Notes: a model not told the origin generated them from the sequence alone. 64,000 nucleotides of DNA from Streptomyces sp. A012304 (GCF_026008495.1 NZ_BQUN01000103.1:119585-183584); one strand, 5' to 3'. Shown: positions 17,571 through 26,882, counted from the stretch's first letter. A program made the numbers and translations.

Positions 17571-17717
17571 CGGTTCCGCGCGCGAAGAACCGCGCGAACA
17601 AGGCTAGTTGACTCTGTGTCAGTGTCCAATCACTGTAGCGACAGAGACCTATCGACTTATTTATAGTTGGGCCCTGCCTCAGGGCCGGGAGGAAGGCACA
17701 GAAAGGGAGGACGCTCC

Positions 17718-18623
17718 ATGGATCTGGCCTTGCTGCGCACCTTCGTGACCGTGCACCGGGCCGGCTCCTTCACCCGCGCCGCCGCCCTGCTGGGGCTGTC
17801 CCAGCCGGCCGTCACCTCCCAGATCCGCACGCTGGAACGGCAGCTGGGCCGCCCCTTGTTCCTGCGCCAGGCCCGCGGTGTGACTCCGACGACGATCGGC
17901 GACGAACTCGCGCACAAGGCGGCCCCGCACCTCGACGCCCTGGTGGAGATCGCCGAGACCGGCCTCGACGACGAGTCCTCCGTACGGACGCTGCATCTGG
18001 CCGGACCGCCCGAGTTCACCGCCGAGCGGGCCCTGCCCGCCCTCACCGAGCTGGCCGGCGACGACGGTCAGCGCCTCGCCCTGCGCGCCTCTTTCGGGAC
18101 CGCCGAGGAGGTCCTGGAGGGGCTCGCCGCCGGACACCACGACCTGGCCATCAGCACGGCCCGGCCGCGCGGCGCCCTGCTCACCGCCACCCCGCTGTGC
18201 GACGAGGAGCACGTCCTTGTCGGCTCCCCCCGCCAAGCCGAGCTGATCGGCGCCCAGAAGCTGCGCCGCCCGGGTGCGTCAGCGCTGGAGAACCTGCCCG
18301 TCGTCGAGGTCCATGAGTCGCTGCCGTTCGTCTCCCGCTACTGGGCCTCCGTCTTCGACTCCCGCCCCGCCGCCTCCGGCACCGTCATCGTCCCCGATCT
18401 GCGTGCGGTGCTGGCCTGTGCGATCGCCGGGGCAGGCCTGGCGGTACTGCCGCGCTATCTGTGCGCGACCGCACTGGAGCGCGGTGACGTCGTCGCACTG
18501 CACGAGCCGGCAGTTCCTCCGTTACGGACATATGTGCTGGTCGTGCGCACCGGCACGCTGGCGATACCGCATATCGCGCGGGCTCACGAGTGGCTGCTGC
18601 GGACGGCGGCCGACTGGTGCTGA
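17718..18623 (+). CDS. LysR-family transcriptional regulator
   Basis: 301 aa. The N-terminal HTH is MDLALLRTFVTVHRAGSFTR to about residue 60 (AALLGLSQPAVTSQIRTLERQLG), followed by a LysR substrate-binding domain. The ATG at 17718 is chosen because it begins the family's usual MDLxLLRTF. The upstream region 17600-17665 is AT-rich and contains TTGACT, so a promoter is likely there. The regulated gene is unknown; the divergent side holds only a terminator. Confidence 0.9.
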   Translation: MDLALLRTFVTVHRAGSFTRAAALLGLSQPAVTSQIRTLERQLGRPLFLRQARGVTPTTIGDELAHKAAPHLDALVEIAETGLDDESSVRTLHLAGPPEFTAERALPALTELAGDDGQRLALRASFGTAEEVLEGLAAGHHDLAISTARPRGALLTATPLCDEEHVLVGSPRQAELIGAQKLRRPGASALENLPVVEVHESLPFVSRYWASVFDSRPAASGTVIVPDLRAVLACAIAGAGLAVLPRYLCATALERGDVVALHEPAVPPLRTYVLVVRTGTLAIPHIARAHEWLLRTAADWC

Positions 18624-18676
18624 ATACGCTGCTCCGGTGCCTCACGGAGGGAGGTCGTCCGGTGACGTTTCGCGAT

Positions 18677-18690
18677 GTTTCACGTGGAAC
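18677..18690. other. parS-like site (one mismatch)
   Basis: GTTTCACGTGGAAC, 22 bp upstream of the NUDIX start codon. Confidence 0.78.
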
Positions 18691-18711
18691 CAGCCGGGCC
18701 ACATTTCTCCC

Positions 18712-19194
18712 ATGACCGTCCGACCTGTGGTCAAGCGCACCGCCCGCGCCGTTCTGCTGGACGGTGACGATTTGATCCTGATCAAGCGCACCAGGCCCGG
18801 CGTGGATCCCTACTGGGTCACGCCCGGCGGCGGGGTGGAACGGGATGACGCTACCGTCGTCGACGCCCTGCACCGCGAGGTGTACGAGGAACTCGGCGCC
18901 AAGATCACCGATGTGGTGCCCTGCTTCGTCGACACCGTCGAGCACATCGGTGACGACGGCGGCGCGACCGGAGTGAAGGTGCAGCACTTCTTCGTCTGTC
19001 GCCTCGAATCCATGGACCCCGCCTTGCGGCACGGGCCGGAGGTGGAGAAACCCATCGGCGAGTACGAGATCGTCCGGGTGCCGTTCACCCGGGTCGGTAT
19101 CGCCTCGGTCCACCTGGTACCGCTGTCGCTGCGGCACTACCTCGACGGCAACATCGAAGGTGTGCGCGCCATGCACGCTCCCGACCTGGGCTGA
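18712..19194 (+). CDS. NUDIX hydrolase
   Basis: 160 aa. The Nudix box reads GGGVERDD...REVYEELGA (about residues 39-62): the catalytic REVxEELG half is intact, while the Glu eight residues before it is replaced by Ala. It probably hydrolyses a nucleoside diphosphate derivative. The ATG lacks an SD sequence and sits close to a parS-like site, so the message may be leaderless. It is convergent with the flavohaemoglobin gene. Confidence 0.88.
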   Translation: MTVRPVVKRTARAVLLDGDDLILIKRTRPGVDPYWVTPGGGVERDDATVVDALHREVYEELGAKITDVVPCFVDTVEHIGDDGGATGVKVQHFFVCRLESMDPALRHGPEVEKPIGEYEIVRVPFTRVGIASVHLVPLSLRHYLDGNIEGVRAMHAPDLG

Positions 19195-19210
19195 TGCCTG
19201 GGATGCCGGG

Positions 19211-20914
19211 TCAGTGTGCGGCGGCGACGAGCTCTTCGACCGAGTCGTGGCGTATGCGCTCCGCCGGGATGCCGACGCCGCGCAAGGCGTCCACTCCGCT
19301 GCGGATCATGCCGGGCGGACCGGAGACATACGCGTCGTACTCGGTCCAGGGGCCGAAGGAGCGTATGGCGTCGGGCAGCTGGAGCAGGCCGTCGCGGTCG
19401 ACCACCGTTCGGACCTCCAGCCAGGGGTGGGACTGCTTGAGCCGGAGCATCGTGTCGATGTCGTACAGGTCGCGATCGCTGCGAGCGCCGTAGAACACCT
19501 CGACCGGGCGGCGGGCGCCGTGCTCGGCGACGTCCTCGACCAGCGCCTTGATCGGCGCTATGCCGGTGCCGCCGCCCAGGCACAGCAGTCCGCTGTCGCG
19601 CGTGTGGTCGACGGTCATCGAACCCGCCGGCGGACCGAGCCGGACGATGTCGCCGGGCCGGGCCCGGTGCACCAGCGCGTTCGAGACCCATCCGGCGGGG
19701 ACCGCCTTCACATGGAACGTGAGCAGACCGTCGGAGCGGGGGGCCGAGGCGAAGGAGTAGTGCCGCCATATGCGCGGCCACCACGGTGTCTCCAGGCTCG
19801 CGTACTGCCCGGCGAGGAAGAGGTAGGGCTGGTCGGGGCGGAGGGTGAGGACGGCGACGTCCTGGGTTCTCAGTTCGTGCGCGACGATCTCCGCGTACCA
19901 GCAGGCCGGTGCGCGCAGTTCGTCCGCCGCCGCGGCGTCGATCATGACCTGGGAGATCGTCGTGTACGCCCGGACCCAGGCGGCTTCCGTCTCGGCGTCC
20001 CAGACCGACCCGGCGTATTTGCTCAGCGCGCCGATGAGGCACTCGCCGACCGCAGGGTAGTGCTCGGCCCGGGTGCCGTACTTGCGGTGGCCTCGGCCGA
20101 GGTTCTGCAGGTAGTCCACGAGGACCGGGGTGTTGTCGATGTGCTCCGCCGCGGTGAGCAGCGCCTTGAGCAGCCGGTCCCGCTGGGCGTCCATCGCGGG
20201 CGGGAAGAGGGAGCGCAGGTCTGGGTGACGGACGAAGAGCAGCGCGTAGAAGTACGAGGTGACCTTGTCGGCCACGGGCCCGACCTCGGCCATGGTCCGG
20301 CGGATGAAGACGGCGTCCGGGGAGGGGTCGCCGGCGGGCACGGACCGCTGGGCGGGCACACGGGCCTCGGTGGCCGGTGCCGGAGGCGGGGGTGCTGAGA
20401 CCGGGGCGGGCGTCTGGGAGTGGAGCGCGGGCCGGGGATGGCCGACGGGCTCGGGGTGGAAGGCGGGCCGGGGCTGCGCGGCGGACTCGGCGAGGTGGGG
20501 CGAAGGCTGGGGATGCGCGGCCGGCTCGGCGAGGTGGGGGGCAGGCCCGGGGTGGCCGGCCGACTCGGGGTGAGGGGCGGTCTGAGGCTCGGTGTCTTCC
20601 GGAGTCTCGGCGGTTTCCTGCGTCGCGGTGGCCGACCGGGCCTGTGGGGGCGCGTCAGGCCCGTCCGCCGTCGGTATGGCCGTCGCCGTCGGAAGCGCGG
20701 ATATTCGGGGGCTCGCGTCCGCGCTCTCGTCCTGGGGTGCTTCGCCGTTCGGCCCCGTGTGCCTGCCCATGGGGCGCAGCGCGGCCAGGCGGCGGCCGTC
20801 GGGGGTTCCCTGCTCGCTGCCGGCAGCCGGTGTCGGCTGCTTGCGCGGCGTGAACCATCCGTCCCCGCCGCCGGACGTGCCGTTGTCGGCCGACCTGGTG
20901 GTCGGAGCGTCCAT
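19211..20914 (-). CDS. Flavohaemoglobin-type protein with a Pro/His-rich N-terminus
   Basis: 567 aa. Residues 1-190 are disordered and rich in Pro, Ala, Glu and His-Pro repeats (PHLAEPAAHPQ and PHLAESAAQ are near-repeats). A globin domain follows (about 195-320) with the proximal-His segment LGRGHRKYG. An FAD/NAD-binding reductase domain (about 325-567) contains RHYSFASAP, LGGGTGIAPIKAL and YVSGPPGMI. The architecture matches bacterial flavohaemoglobins, which usually act as NO dioxygenases, but the NADH-side motifs differ enough that the electron acceptor is uncertain. The start at 20914 has GAGG upstream. Confidence 0.87.
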   Translation of the reverse strand: MDAPTTRSADNGTSGGGDGWFTPRKQPTPAAGSEQGTPDGRRLAALRPMGRHTGPNGEAPQDESADASPRISALPTATAIPTADGPDAPPQARSATATQETAETPEDTEPQTAPHPESAGHPGPAPHLAEPAAHPQPSPHLAESAAQPRPAFHPEPVGHPRPALHSQTPAPVSAPPPPAPATEARVPAQRSVPAGDPSPDAVFIRRTMAEVGPVADKVTSYFYALLFVRHPDLRSLFPPAMDAQRDRLLKALLTAAEHIDNTPVLVDYLQNLGRGHRKYGTRAEHYPAVGECLIGALSKYAGSVWDAETEAAWVRAYTTISQVMIDAAAADELRAPACWYAEIVAHELRTQDVAVLTLRPDQPYLFLAGQYASLETPWWPRIWRHYSFASAPRSDGLLTFHVKAVPAGWVSNALVHRARPGDIVRLGPPAGSMTVDHTRDSGLLCLGGGTGIAPIKALVEDVAEHGARRPVEVFYGARSDRDLYDIDTMLRLKQSHPWLEVRTVVDRDGLLQLPDAIRSFGPWTEYDAYVSGPPGMIRSGVDALRGVGIPAERIRHDSVEELVAAAH

Positions 20915-21345
20915 GGTGTGCCTCGCCTCGAACATCTATCGGTCGGTCTGCGCACGTCCGCGATCGGACAGTGCCTGCTTCCCCCGCAGACGGCTTGCTT
21001 TTCCGTTCCGTTCCGCTCCACGGCCGATACGGCCGCAGCCCACCCCGCACTCCAGCTCGTACGGTCGGGTAAGGCGAGGGTGCGACATGGGCCGCAGTCC
21101 TCTCACCGCAGCATCCCACCCCCTGTGGATACCCCGGCCGCATAACCGAAATCGCGGGTCTTCGATCTCTCCGTCCCGTTAGGCTGCATTGCCCTGCTCT
21201 GGCCCACACGGAATGCCTACACCGCTTGTCGCGGATCACGCCCCGGACACGAACCGGAGTCGACCATACCGGCCGCCGCTCCGCACACAAGTCCCCCCTT
21301 CCCCCCTCACCGCATGACCAGGGTGCGAACGGCCGATTCCTTCAA
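20915..21345. other. Upstream region of the flavohaemoglobin gene; no gene seen
   Basis: About 430 bp with no supported coding sequence. It contains one DnaA-box-like sequence (TGTGGATAC, 21124-21132) and nothing else recognised. Confidence 0.4.
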
Positions 21346-21978
21346 TTACCGGGCGTGCCGCACCAATTCATAGGCATCCCACAGATCCTTCCCCGCGTAG
21401 GAGTGGGTGGCCAGTCCCGCCAGGTGAGCATCCGCATTGACCGCCACGGACATCGGCACCGCGCCGAACAGGTCTTTGTCGGAGAGCGAATCGCCATACG
21501 CGACGCAGTCCGCCCGCGTCACTCCGAACTCGCCACACAGCCGGTCGGCGATCACCACCTTCGCCGCGGAGTTCAGGACACCCGTCGGGTCCAGCGGCTC
21601 GGTGAACGGCACGGCGGGGAAGCGAGAACCGTGTGCCGCGTGTGCACCCCAACCGGTCAGCTTCTCCACGAAGAAGGAAGGCGAGAGCGACACGACCGCG
21701 CAGTACTCGCCCCGACTCCTGATCGCCGCCCAGACCTCACGAATGCGCGCCAGCCAGGGAGCCCCGTCGAACGCCGCCGTGACATGTTCCTCGGTGAGTC
21801 GCGTCCACATCGCGTGAACACGCGTCGCGTACTCCGGCGGTTCGATCGTTCCGGCCAGGATCGCCTGCTCCAGCGCGACCGTCTCGGCTTCCACGCCTAG
21901 TTGCCGTGAGATCTCCAATGGGGCGGACGTCCCGTGCAACAGCGTGCCGTCGAGATCGAAGAGATGAAGCCTCGCCAT
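21346..21978 (-). CDS. HAD-superfamily phosphatase (SerB-like)
   Basis: 210 aa. The nucleophile motif is HLFDLDGTLL at residues 4-13; VSLSPSF supplies motif II and AYGDSLSDKDLF motif IV. The helical cap insert between motifs I and II is that of the HAD-IB group (phosphoserine-phosphatase-like). Substrate unknown. An exact parS lies 44 bp upstream of the start. Confidence 0.88.
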   Translation of the reverse strand: MARLHLFDLDGTLLHGTSAPLEISRQLGVEAETVALEQAILAGTIEPPEYATRVHAMWTRLTEEHVTAAFDGAPWLARIREVWAAIRSRGEYCAVVSLSPSFFVEKLTGWGAHAAHGSRFPAVPFTEPLDPTGVLNSAAKVVIADRLCGEFGVTRADCVAYGDSLSDKDLFGAVPMSVAVNADAHLAGLATHSYAGKDLWDAYELVRHAR

Positions 21979-22021
21979 GGGGACGAGGCTAACGGAGGGG
22001 TTTTCGACCGAACTCGCCGAC

Positions 22022-22035
22022 GTTTCACGTGAAAC
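22022..22035. other. parS (exact)
   Basis: Exact GTTTCACGTGAAAC between the divergent HAD and GNAT genes. Confidence 0.95.
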
Positions 22036-22147
22036 AGGCCGGTGTCTGTCGGTCTTCTGTGCAGTTGACCACGACATGGCCAAAAGCACGTACGTCTCGA
22101 CGGAAACAGGTGGACGCCGAGGGGGCTGGTCGGACAGCCTGACCTGC

Positions 22148-23014
22148 GTGTCGACTCCTTCCCTCGCCGCTCTCCCCATCCGCCGTCTGACGCACCGTGA
22201 TCTCACTGCCTGCGCCGACTTGTCCGAGGACCGGGGGTGGCCACGCGAAGAGCACAAGTGGGGTCTCCTCCTCACCGCCGGGAAGGGCTACGGCATCGAC
22301 GACCCCGAGGGGGGGCTCGTCAGCGCTTGTGTCGTCACCGAGTACGGCCCGCACGGCCGGCCCACGCTCGGGGCCATCGGCATGGTGCTGGTCGCCGAGC
22401 GGCACTCCCGGCAGGGCATCGGCCGACGGCTGATGCGGCATGTCCTCTCCGCCATGGGCACCACACCGCTGACCCTGCACGCGACACCGAACGGCCGCCC
22501 GCTCTACGAAGAGCTCGGTTTCAAGGTGACTGGACGGGTGGAGATGCTGCGCGGGCACTTCACCGCAGGCGGTCCGGCGCCCCGTACCGCCACACGCGCG
22601 GCCACGGCGGAGGACCTCGCCGCGATACTCAGCATCGACGAGGAGGTGTTCGGCACGGATCGCACCCACATCATCACCCGCCTGCCGGCCTTCGCGGACC
22701 AGTTGCACGTCGCTGAGGAGAACGGCCGCATCATCGGGTACGCGGGCGCCTGGCCCAACATGGAGACGCATGTCGTGGGCCCGCTGGTGGCCCGCGACAC
22801 GGAGACGGCCAAGGCGCTCATCACGTCCCTCGCCGCCCACACGGACCGCCCGCTGCGCACCGACATCGACGTGCGTCACGAGGAGCTGCTGGCGTGGGCG
22901 AAGGACCATGGGCTCGCGTCGGTCGCCTTCAACGCCGTGATGACGTATGGGATCACCGAGCTCCCCGGGGACTGGGCCCGACGGTTCGCGCCGCTGACGG
23001 TGGCGGCGGGCTGA
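22148..23014 (+). CDS. GNAT-family acetyltransferase (two-domain)
   Basis: About 288 aa with two GNAT-like halves. The N-terminal half carries the acetyl-CoA loop RHSRQGIGRRLM and YEELGFKVTG; the C-terminal half is divergent. The substrate is unknown. The start is uncertain: GTG at 22148 fits the fold, but no strong SD sequence is visible and the frame is open further upstream. Confidence 0.8.
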   Translation: MSTPSLAALPIRRLTHRDLTACADLSEDRGWPREEHKWGLLLTAGKGYGIDDPEGGLVSACVVTEYGPHGRPTLGAIGMVLVAERHSRQGIGRRLMRHVLSAMGTTPLTLHATPNGRPLYEELGFKVTGRVEMLRGHFTAGGPAPRTATRAATAEDLAAILSIDEEVFGTDRTHIITRLPAFADQLHVAEENGRIIGYAGAWPNMETHVVGPLVARDTETAKALITSLAAHTDRPLRTDIDVRHEELLAWAKDHGLASVAFNAVMTYGITELPGDWARRFAPLTVAAG

Positions 23015-23153
23015 AGCAACGGACGACGCCGGCCCGGTGAGGGGCCGACGTCTGCTGTCCGCGATCGGGCTGCGGCGTGCGCCAGATCGAGCGGGGTGGG
23101 TACGGCCGACCTGGCAGGCTACGGTCGAGCCGCGTCCTGAGAAGTCCCCGTCC

Positions 23154-24362
23154 TCAGTGATGGACGGCCGTGCGCGGCTCGGACGGCGCGCTTCCGGCCA
23201 CGACGGGGCTCGGGGTGCTCGAACGGCGCTCCAGTGCGGCTGAGACGAAGGCCAGCACCAGGGCGGCCGCGGCGAGGGCGGCGCCGACCCAGTTGGGGGC
23301 TGTGTAGCCCAGGCCGGCGGCGATGACGAGGCCGCCGAGCCAGGCGGACAGGGCGTTGCCGAGGTTGAAGGCGCCGATGTTCACGGCTGAGGCCAGCGTT
23401 GGGGCGCCGTGCGCCTGGTCGAGGACGCGCTTCTGCAGTGGCGGGACGGTGGCGAAGCCCAGGGCGCCGATGAGAGCGATCGTGACGGCCGCGAGGACCT
23501 TGTTGTGCGCGGTCAGGGTGAACAGCGCGAGGACGACCGCCAGAGCGCCCAGAGAGACGTACAGCATCGGCATCAGGGCGCGGTCGGCGTACTTGCCGCC
23601 GATCAGGTTGCCGCCGACCATGCCGAGCCCGAAGAGGACCAGCAGCCAGGTGACGGAGCCGTCGGCGAAGCCGGTCACATGGGTCATCATCGGCGCGATG
23701 TAGGTGATGGCCGCGAAGACTCCGCCGAAGCCCAGGACGGTCATCGCCATGGCGAGCAGGACCTGGGCGTTCTTGAACGCGGCCAGCTCGTGGCGGAGTC
23801 GGACGCCCTCGGCCCGGGGCATCTCGGGCACCAGCCTGGCGACACCGGCCAGGCCCACGACGCCGAGCGCGGCGACGATCGCGAAGGTGACGCGCCAGCC
23901 GATGCTCTGGCCGATGAGGGTGCCCAGCGGAACGCCGACGACGTTGGCGACGGTGAGACCGGTGAACATCATCGCGATGGCGCCGGCCTTCTTGTCCGGC
24001 GCGACGAGATCGGCCGCGACGACGGAGCCGATGCCGAAGAAGGCGCCGTGGGCGAGCGAGGCGACCACGCGGCCGATCAGCATGACGGCGAAGGCCGGGG
24101 CCACCGCCGAGAGCAGGTTGCCGACGATGAACAGGCCCATCAACAGCATCAGCATCCGTTTGCGGGGCACCTTGGTCCCGAGGACGGTCATCAGCGGAGC
24201 GCCGAACATCACGCCGAGCGCGTAGCCGGTCACGAGGAAGCCGGCCGTGGGGATGGAGACCCCGAAGTCGCCCGCGACCTCGGGCAGCAAGCCCATGATC
24301 ACGAACTCGGTCGTCCCGATTCCGAAGGCGCCGATCGCGAGGGCCAGCAGCGCGAGAGGCAT
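23154..24362 (-). CDS. MFS efflux transporter (DHA1/AraJ type)
   Basis: 402 aa with twelve hydrophobic segments. It begins MPLALLALAIGAFGIGTTEF; motif A appears as GTKVPRKRMLML after the second TM, and the AraJ-like GTTEFVIMGLLPEVA is conserved. It probably exports a drug or metabolite. It is divergent from a MarR gene across a 138-bp region with repeated TTGCA motifs, so MarR control is likely. Confidence 0.9.
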   Translation of the reverse strand: MPLALLALAIGAFGIGTTEFVIMGLLPEVAGDFGVSIPTAGFLVTGYALGVMFGAPLMTVLGTKVPRKRMLMLLMGLFIVGNLLSAVAPAFAVMLIGRVVASLAHGAFFGIGSVVAADLVAPDKKAGAIAMMFTGLTVANVVGVPLGTLIGQSIGWRVTFAIVAALGVVGLAGVARLVPEMPRAEGVRLRHELAAFKNAQVLLAMAMTVLGFGGVFAAITYIAPMMTHVTGFADGSVTWLLVLFGLGMVGGNLIGGKYADRALMPMLYVSLGALAVVLALFTLTAHNKVLAAVTIALIGALGFATVPPLQKRVLDQAHGAPTLASAVNIGAFNLGNALSAWLGGLVIAAGLGYTAPNWVGAALAAAALVLAFVSAALERRSSTPSPVVAGSAPSEPRTAVHH

Positions 24363-24381
24363 GGGGTACACCTTCCAGACG

Positions 24382-24444
24382 ATTGCATGTGCGCTTAACT
24401 GGCGAGGACAATAATTGCAGACGCGCTTTATTTGCAAGCGCTGG
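24382..24444. promoter_or_regulatory. Candidate MarR operator cluster between marR and the MFS gene
   Basis: Three related sequences: ATTGCATGTGCGCTTAA (24382), ATTGCAGACGCGCTTTA (24414) and TTTGCAAGCGCTGG (24431). The region is unusually AT-rich and located between divergent regulator and transporter genes, where MarR proteins normally bind. Confidence 0.55.
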
Positions 24445-24500
24445 ATATTTCGAAGCTGCTCTATCCTGGACGCAGCCGCTCCGGGACGGAGGAAACGTTC

Positions 24501-24965
24501 ATGACTGCGACGGACCCCGCACTCACCGCCCTCGCCCAGGGCTGGTGCGCCCTCTCCCTGCTCCACGGGAGGATCGAGGCCCGCATCGAGCGCGCGTTGC
24601 AGGCCCGGCACGACCTGAGCGTTCGCGAGTACTCCCTGCTCGACGTGCTCAGCCGCCAGCACGACGGCGAGGGGGGCCATCTCCAGATGAAGCAGGTCGC
24701 CGACGCGGTCGTCCTCAGCCAGAGCGCCACGACGCGGCTGGTCACCCGGCTCGAGGACCGCGGTCTGCTCGAGCGCTACCTGTGCCCCACCGACCGCCGC
24801 GGCATCTACACCAACGTCACCGAGGCCGGCCTCCACCTGCTCGACGAGGCTCGGCCGACCAACGACGCGGCACTGCGCGAGGCCCTCGACGAGGCGGCGA
24901 AGAACCCCGAACTGGCGCCACTGGTACGGGCCGTGGAGACGTTGAAGGCGCCCACTCCTGCGTAG
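24501..24965 (+). CDS. MarR-family regulator
   Basis: 154 aa. The winged HTH spans about residues 45-115 (LSVREYSLLDVLSRQ, MKQVADAVVLSQSATTRLV, then the wing YLCPTDRRGIYTNVTEAG). GGAGG lies 9 bp before the ATG. It is divergent from the MFS exporter it probably controls. A GNAT gene follows after 9 bp on the same strand, suggesting one operon. Confidence 0.92.
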   Translation: MTATDPALTALAQGWCALSLLHGRIEARIERALQARHDLSVREYSLLDVLSRQHDGEGGHLQMKQVADAVVLSQSATTRLVTRLEDRGLLERYLCPTDRRGIYTNVTEAGLHLLDEARPTNDAALREALDEAAKNPELAPLVRAVETLKAPTPA

Positions 24966-24974
24966 GCTGCGGGC

Positions 24975-25427
24975 ATGGGAGATCTTGAAATACGCGCAGC
25001 TGTCACCGGCGACCTTCCCGCGATCGTCGCCATGCTCGCGGACGATCCGCTGGGCGCCCAGCGGGAGTCTCCGGACGACCTCAGCCCGTACCGGACCGCC
25101 CTCGAACGGCTCAGCGCGGATCCGAACCAGCGTCTGGTCGTCGCCGTGCGCGAAGGGCGCGTCGTCGGCACACTCCAGCTGACGATCGTCCCTGGTCTCT
25201 CCCGGCGCGGCGCGACCCGGTCGATCATCGAGGGTGTGCGCGTCCACGCCGACGAGCGGGGCAGCGGCCTGGGCACCCGATTCATCGAGTGGGCCATCGA
25301 GGAATCCCGCCGCGAGAACTGCCAGTTGGTGCAGCTCACCTCCGACAACTCACGCACCGATGCCCACCGCTTCTACGAGCGGCTCGGTTTCGTGGCCTCC
25401 CACGTCGGCTTCAAGCTCCAGCTCTGA
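24975..25427 (+). CDS. GNAT-family acetyltransferase
   Basis: 150 aa single GNAT domain. The acetyl-CoA motif is DERGSGLGTRFIEWAI and the C-terminal FYERLGF is conserved. It lies 9 bp after marR, so probably co-transcribed, and may inactivate the compound exported by the MFS protein (inference). Confidence 0.9.
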   Translation: MGDLEIRAAVTGDLPAIVAMLADDPLGAQRESPDDLSPYRTALERLSADPNQRLVVAVREGRVVGTLQLTIVPGLSRRGATRSIIEGVRVHADERGSGLGTRFIEWAIEESRRENCQLVQLTSDNSRTDAHRFYERLGFVASHVGFKLQL

Positions 25428-25436
25428 GGCTCGACC

Positions 25437-25488
25437 GTGAGGAAGAAGGCGCCGTGTTTCACGTGAAACACGGCGCCTTCTTCCTCAC
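25437..25488. terminator. 52-bp perfect palindrome with parS at its centre (25456-25469)
   Basis: The sequence from 25437 to 25488 is its own reverse complement throughout, with exact GTTTCACGTGAAAC in the middle and arms ending GTGAGGAAGAAGG/CCTTCTTCCTCAC. It lies between two convergent genes (stops at 25427 and 25497). Transcribed either way it gives a long hairpin, so it can act as a bidirectional terminator while presenting parS in the DNA. Confidence 0.92.
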
Positions 25489-25496
25489 GCGCTCGG

Positions 25497-26882
25497 TCAG
25501 CCGATCCCCCGCCATCCCTCAGGGTCGACGCCACCGGGCACAGCGGCCTCCTGGTCGTACGGCTGACGCGTGAACACGAACGATCCGAGGTCCAGATGGT
25601 CGACGGCCCCGTCCGGGCGTCGTACGGCCCGCAGGACCTCGCCGGCGAAGTAGCCCTCCAGTCCCGTCCAGGTTCCGTCGCTGTTCGGGCGGAAGCGGGA
25701 GCGCCGGCCGCCGCCCGAGAGCGGTCCGAGGGAGGCGAAACCGTCGGCCGTCAGCCGCAGGGCGAAAGGACTGGTCCCCCAGTACCACTGACCCACCAGC
25801 TCCAGGGCGGAACGATCGATCTCCGGCAGCGGGCGCCACGGCTCGGGGATCCGCGGTTCGGCCTCGGCGACGATCCGCACAAGGTCGGCTCCCACCTGGG
25901 ACACCATCGGGCCGGAGGTGCAGTTGGTGAGCACGACTGCGGCGACGTCGTCGGCCAAGCTGAGGGTGAGGCTCGCCAGGAAGCCCGGAACCGACCCGGA
26001 ATGGCCCACGAGGAGCCGCCCGCCCTGGTTCTCGATCCGCAGACCGAGTCCGTAGGCGCTGCCCTCCACGAAGTCCGTCAGCTCGGGCGGTGCCGCGGGG
26101 GTACGCATCTCCCGCAGGGACTCCGCACTCAGCACCCGGTCGTCCCCACGCGCCAGGAAGGCGGCGAACCGCGCGAGATCGCCGGTCGTGGACCAGAGCT
26201 GACCGGCCGCGGCCATCCGTCCGAAGTCCTCGGTGGGCTCCGGCATCATCACATCGGCCCAGGGATGCACGGCCCATCCACCGGCGTGTGGATACTCGGG
26301 TCGAATACCCGTGCGCTCCAGCCCCAGAGGTTCGAGCACTTCCCGCCGTAGTACGTCGTCCCACGGGGCGCCGCGCAGCTCCTCGACGAGAGCGCCCAGG
26401 AGGCTGTAGCCGGGGTTGGAGTAGTGGAAACGGCGGCCGGCCTTGTGGAGGACGGGTTGGTCGCCGAGGACGTCGGTGAGGCCGGGCCGCAGCGCCCCGG
26501 GCGTCCGCTCCCACCACGGGCCGGGCGACTCGGCGGCCAGGCCGCCGGTGTGGGCGAGCAGTTGGGCCACGGTGGCCTCCCCCGCCCCGGTGCCCGGCAG
26601 GTGTTTCTCCAGCGGGTCCTCGAGGTCGAGCGCCCCCTCGTCACGCAGCCGCAGCACGAGCACCGCGGTGAAGGTCTTGGTGATCGAACCGATCCGGTAC
26701 TGCACGTTCTCGTCGGGCCCGTGGCCATCGACCGAGGTGCGCGAGCCGTGCCACACGGCTCGCCCGTCCCGTACGACCGCGGCCACGAGCGACGGTGCCC
26801 GTCCTTCGGCCTGGGCCACGGCGATCCGGTGCAGCAGCGCACGACGCGTGCCGGGAAGCAGCTCTTCCTGAGGTGTTGTCAT
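25497..26882 (-). CDS. Serine hydrolase of the class C beta-lactamase fold
   Basis: 461 aa. Catalytic motifs of the PF00144 fold: SITK (SxxK) near residue 70, YSN in FHYSNPGYS and HSG in VGHSGSVPG. There is no signal peptide, so a cytoplasmic esterase/peptidase is more likely than a resistance enzyme. The C-terminal ~120 residues form an extra domain. The reading frame stays open upstream, but ATG at 26882 fits the family start. Confidence 0.88.
   Translation of the reverse strand: MTTPQEELLPGTRRALLHRIAVAQAEGRAPSLVAAVVRDGRAVWHGSRTSVDGHGPDENVQYRIGSITKTFTAVLVLRLRDEGALDLEDPLEKHLPGTGAGEATVAQLLAHTGGLAAESPGPWWERTPGALRPGLTDVLGDQPVLHKAGRRFHYSNPGYSLLGALVEELRGAPWDDVLRREVLEPLGLERTGIRPEYPHAGGWAVHPWADVMMPEPTEDFGRMAAAGQLWSTTGDLARFAAFLARGDDRVLSAESLREMRTPAAPPELTDFVEGSAYGLGLRIENQGGRLLVGHSGSVPGFLASLTLSLADDVAAVVLTNCTSGPMVSQVGADLVRIVAEAEPRIPEPWRPLPEIDRSALELVGQWYWGTSPFALRLTADGFASLGPLSGGGRRSRFRPNSDGTWTGLEGYFAGEVLRAVRRPDGAVDHLDLGSFVFTRQPYDQEAAVPGGVDPEGWRGIG

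Noticed and set aside
25497..26882. Secreted beta-lactamase resistance gene
   Set aside because: Fold and SxxK motif fit, but there is no signal peptide; relatives are usually esterases or peptidases.
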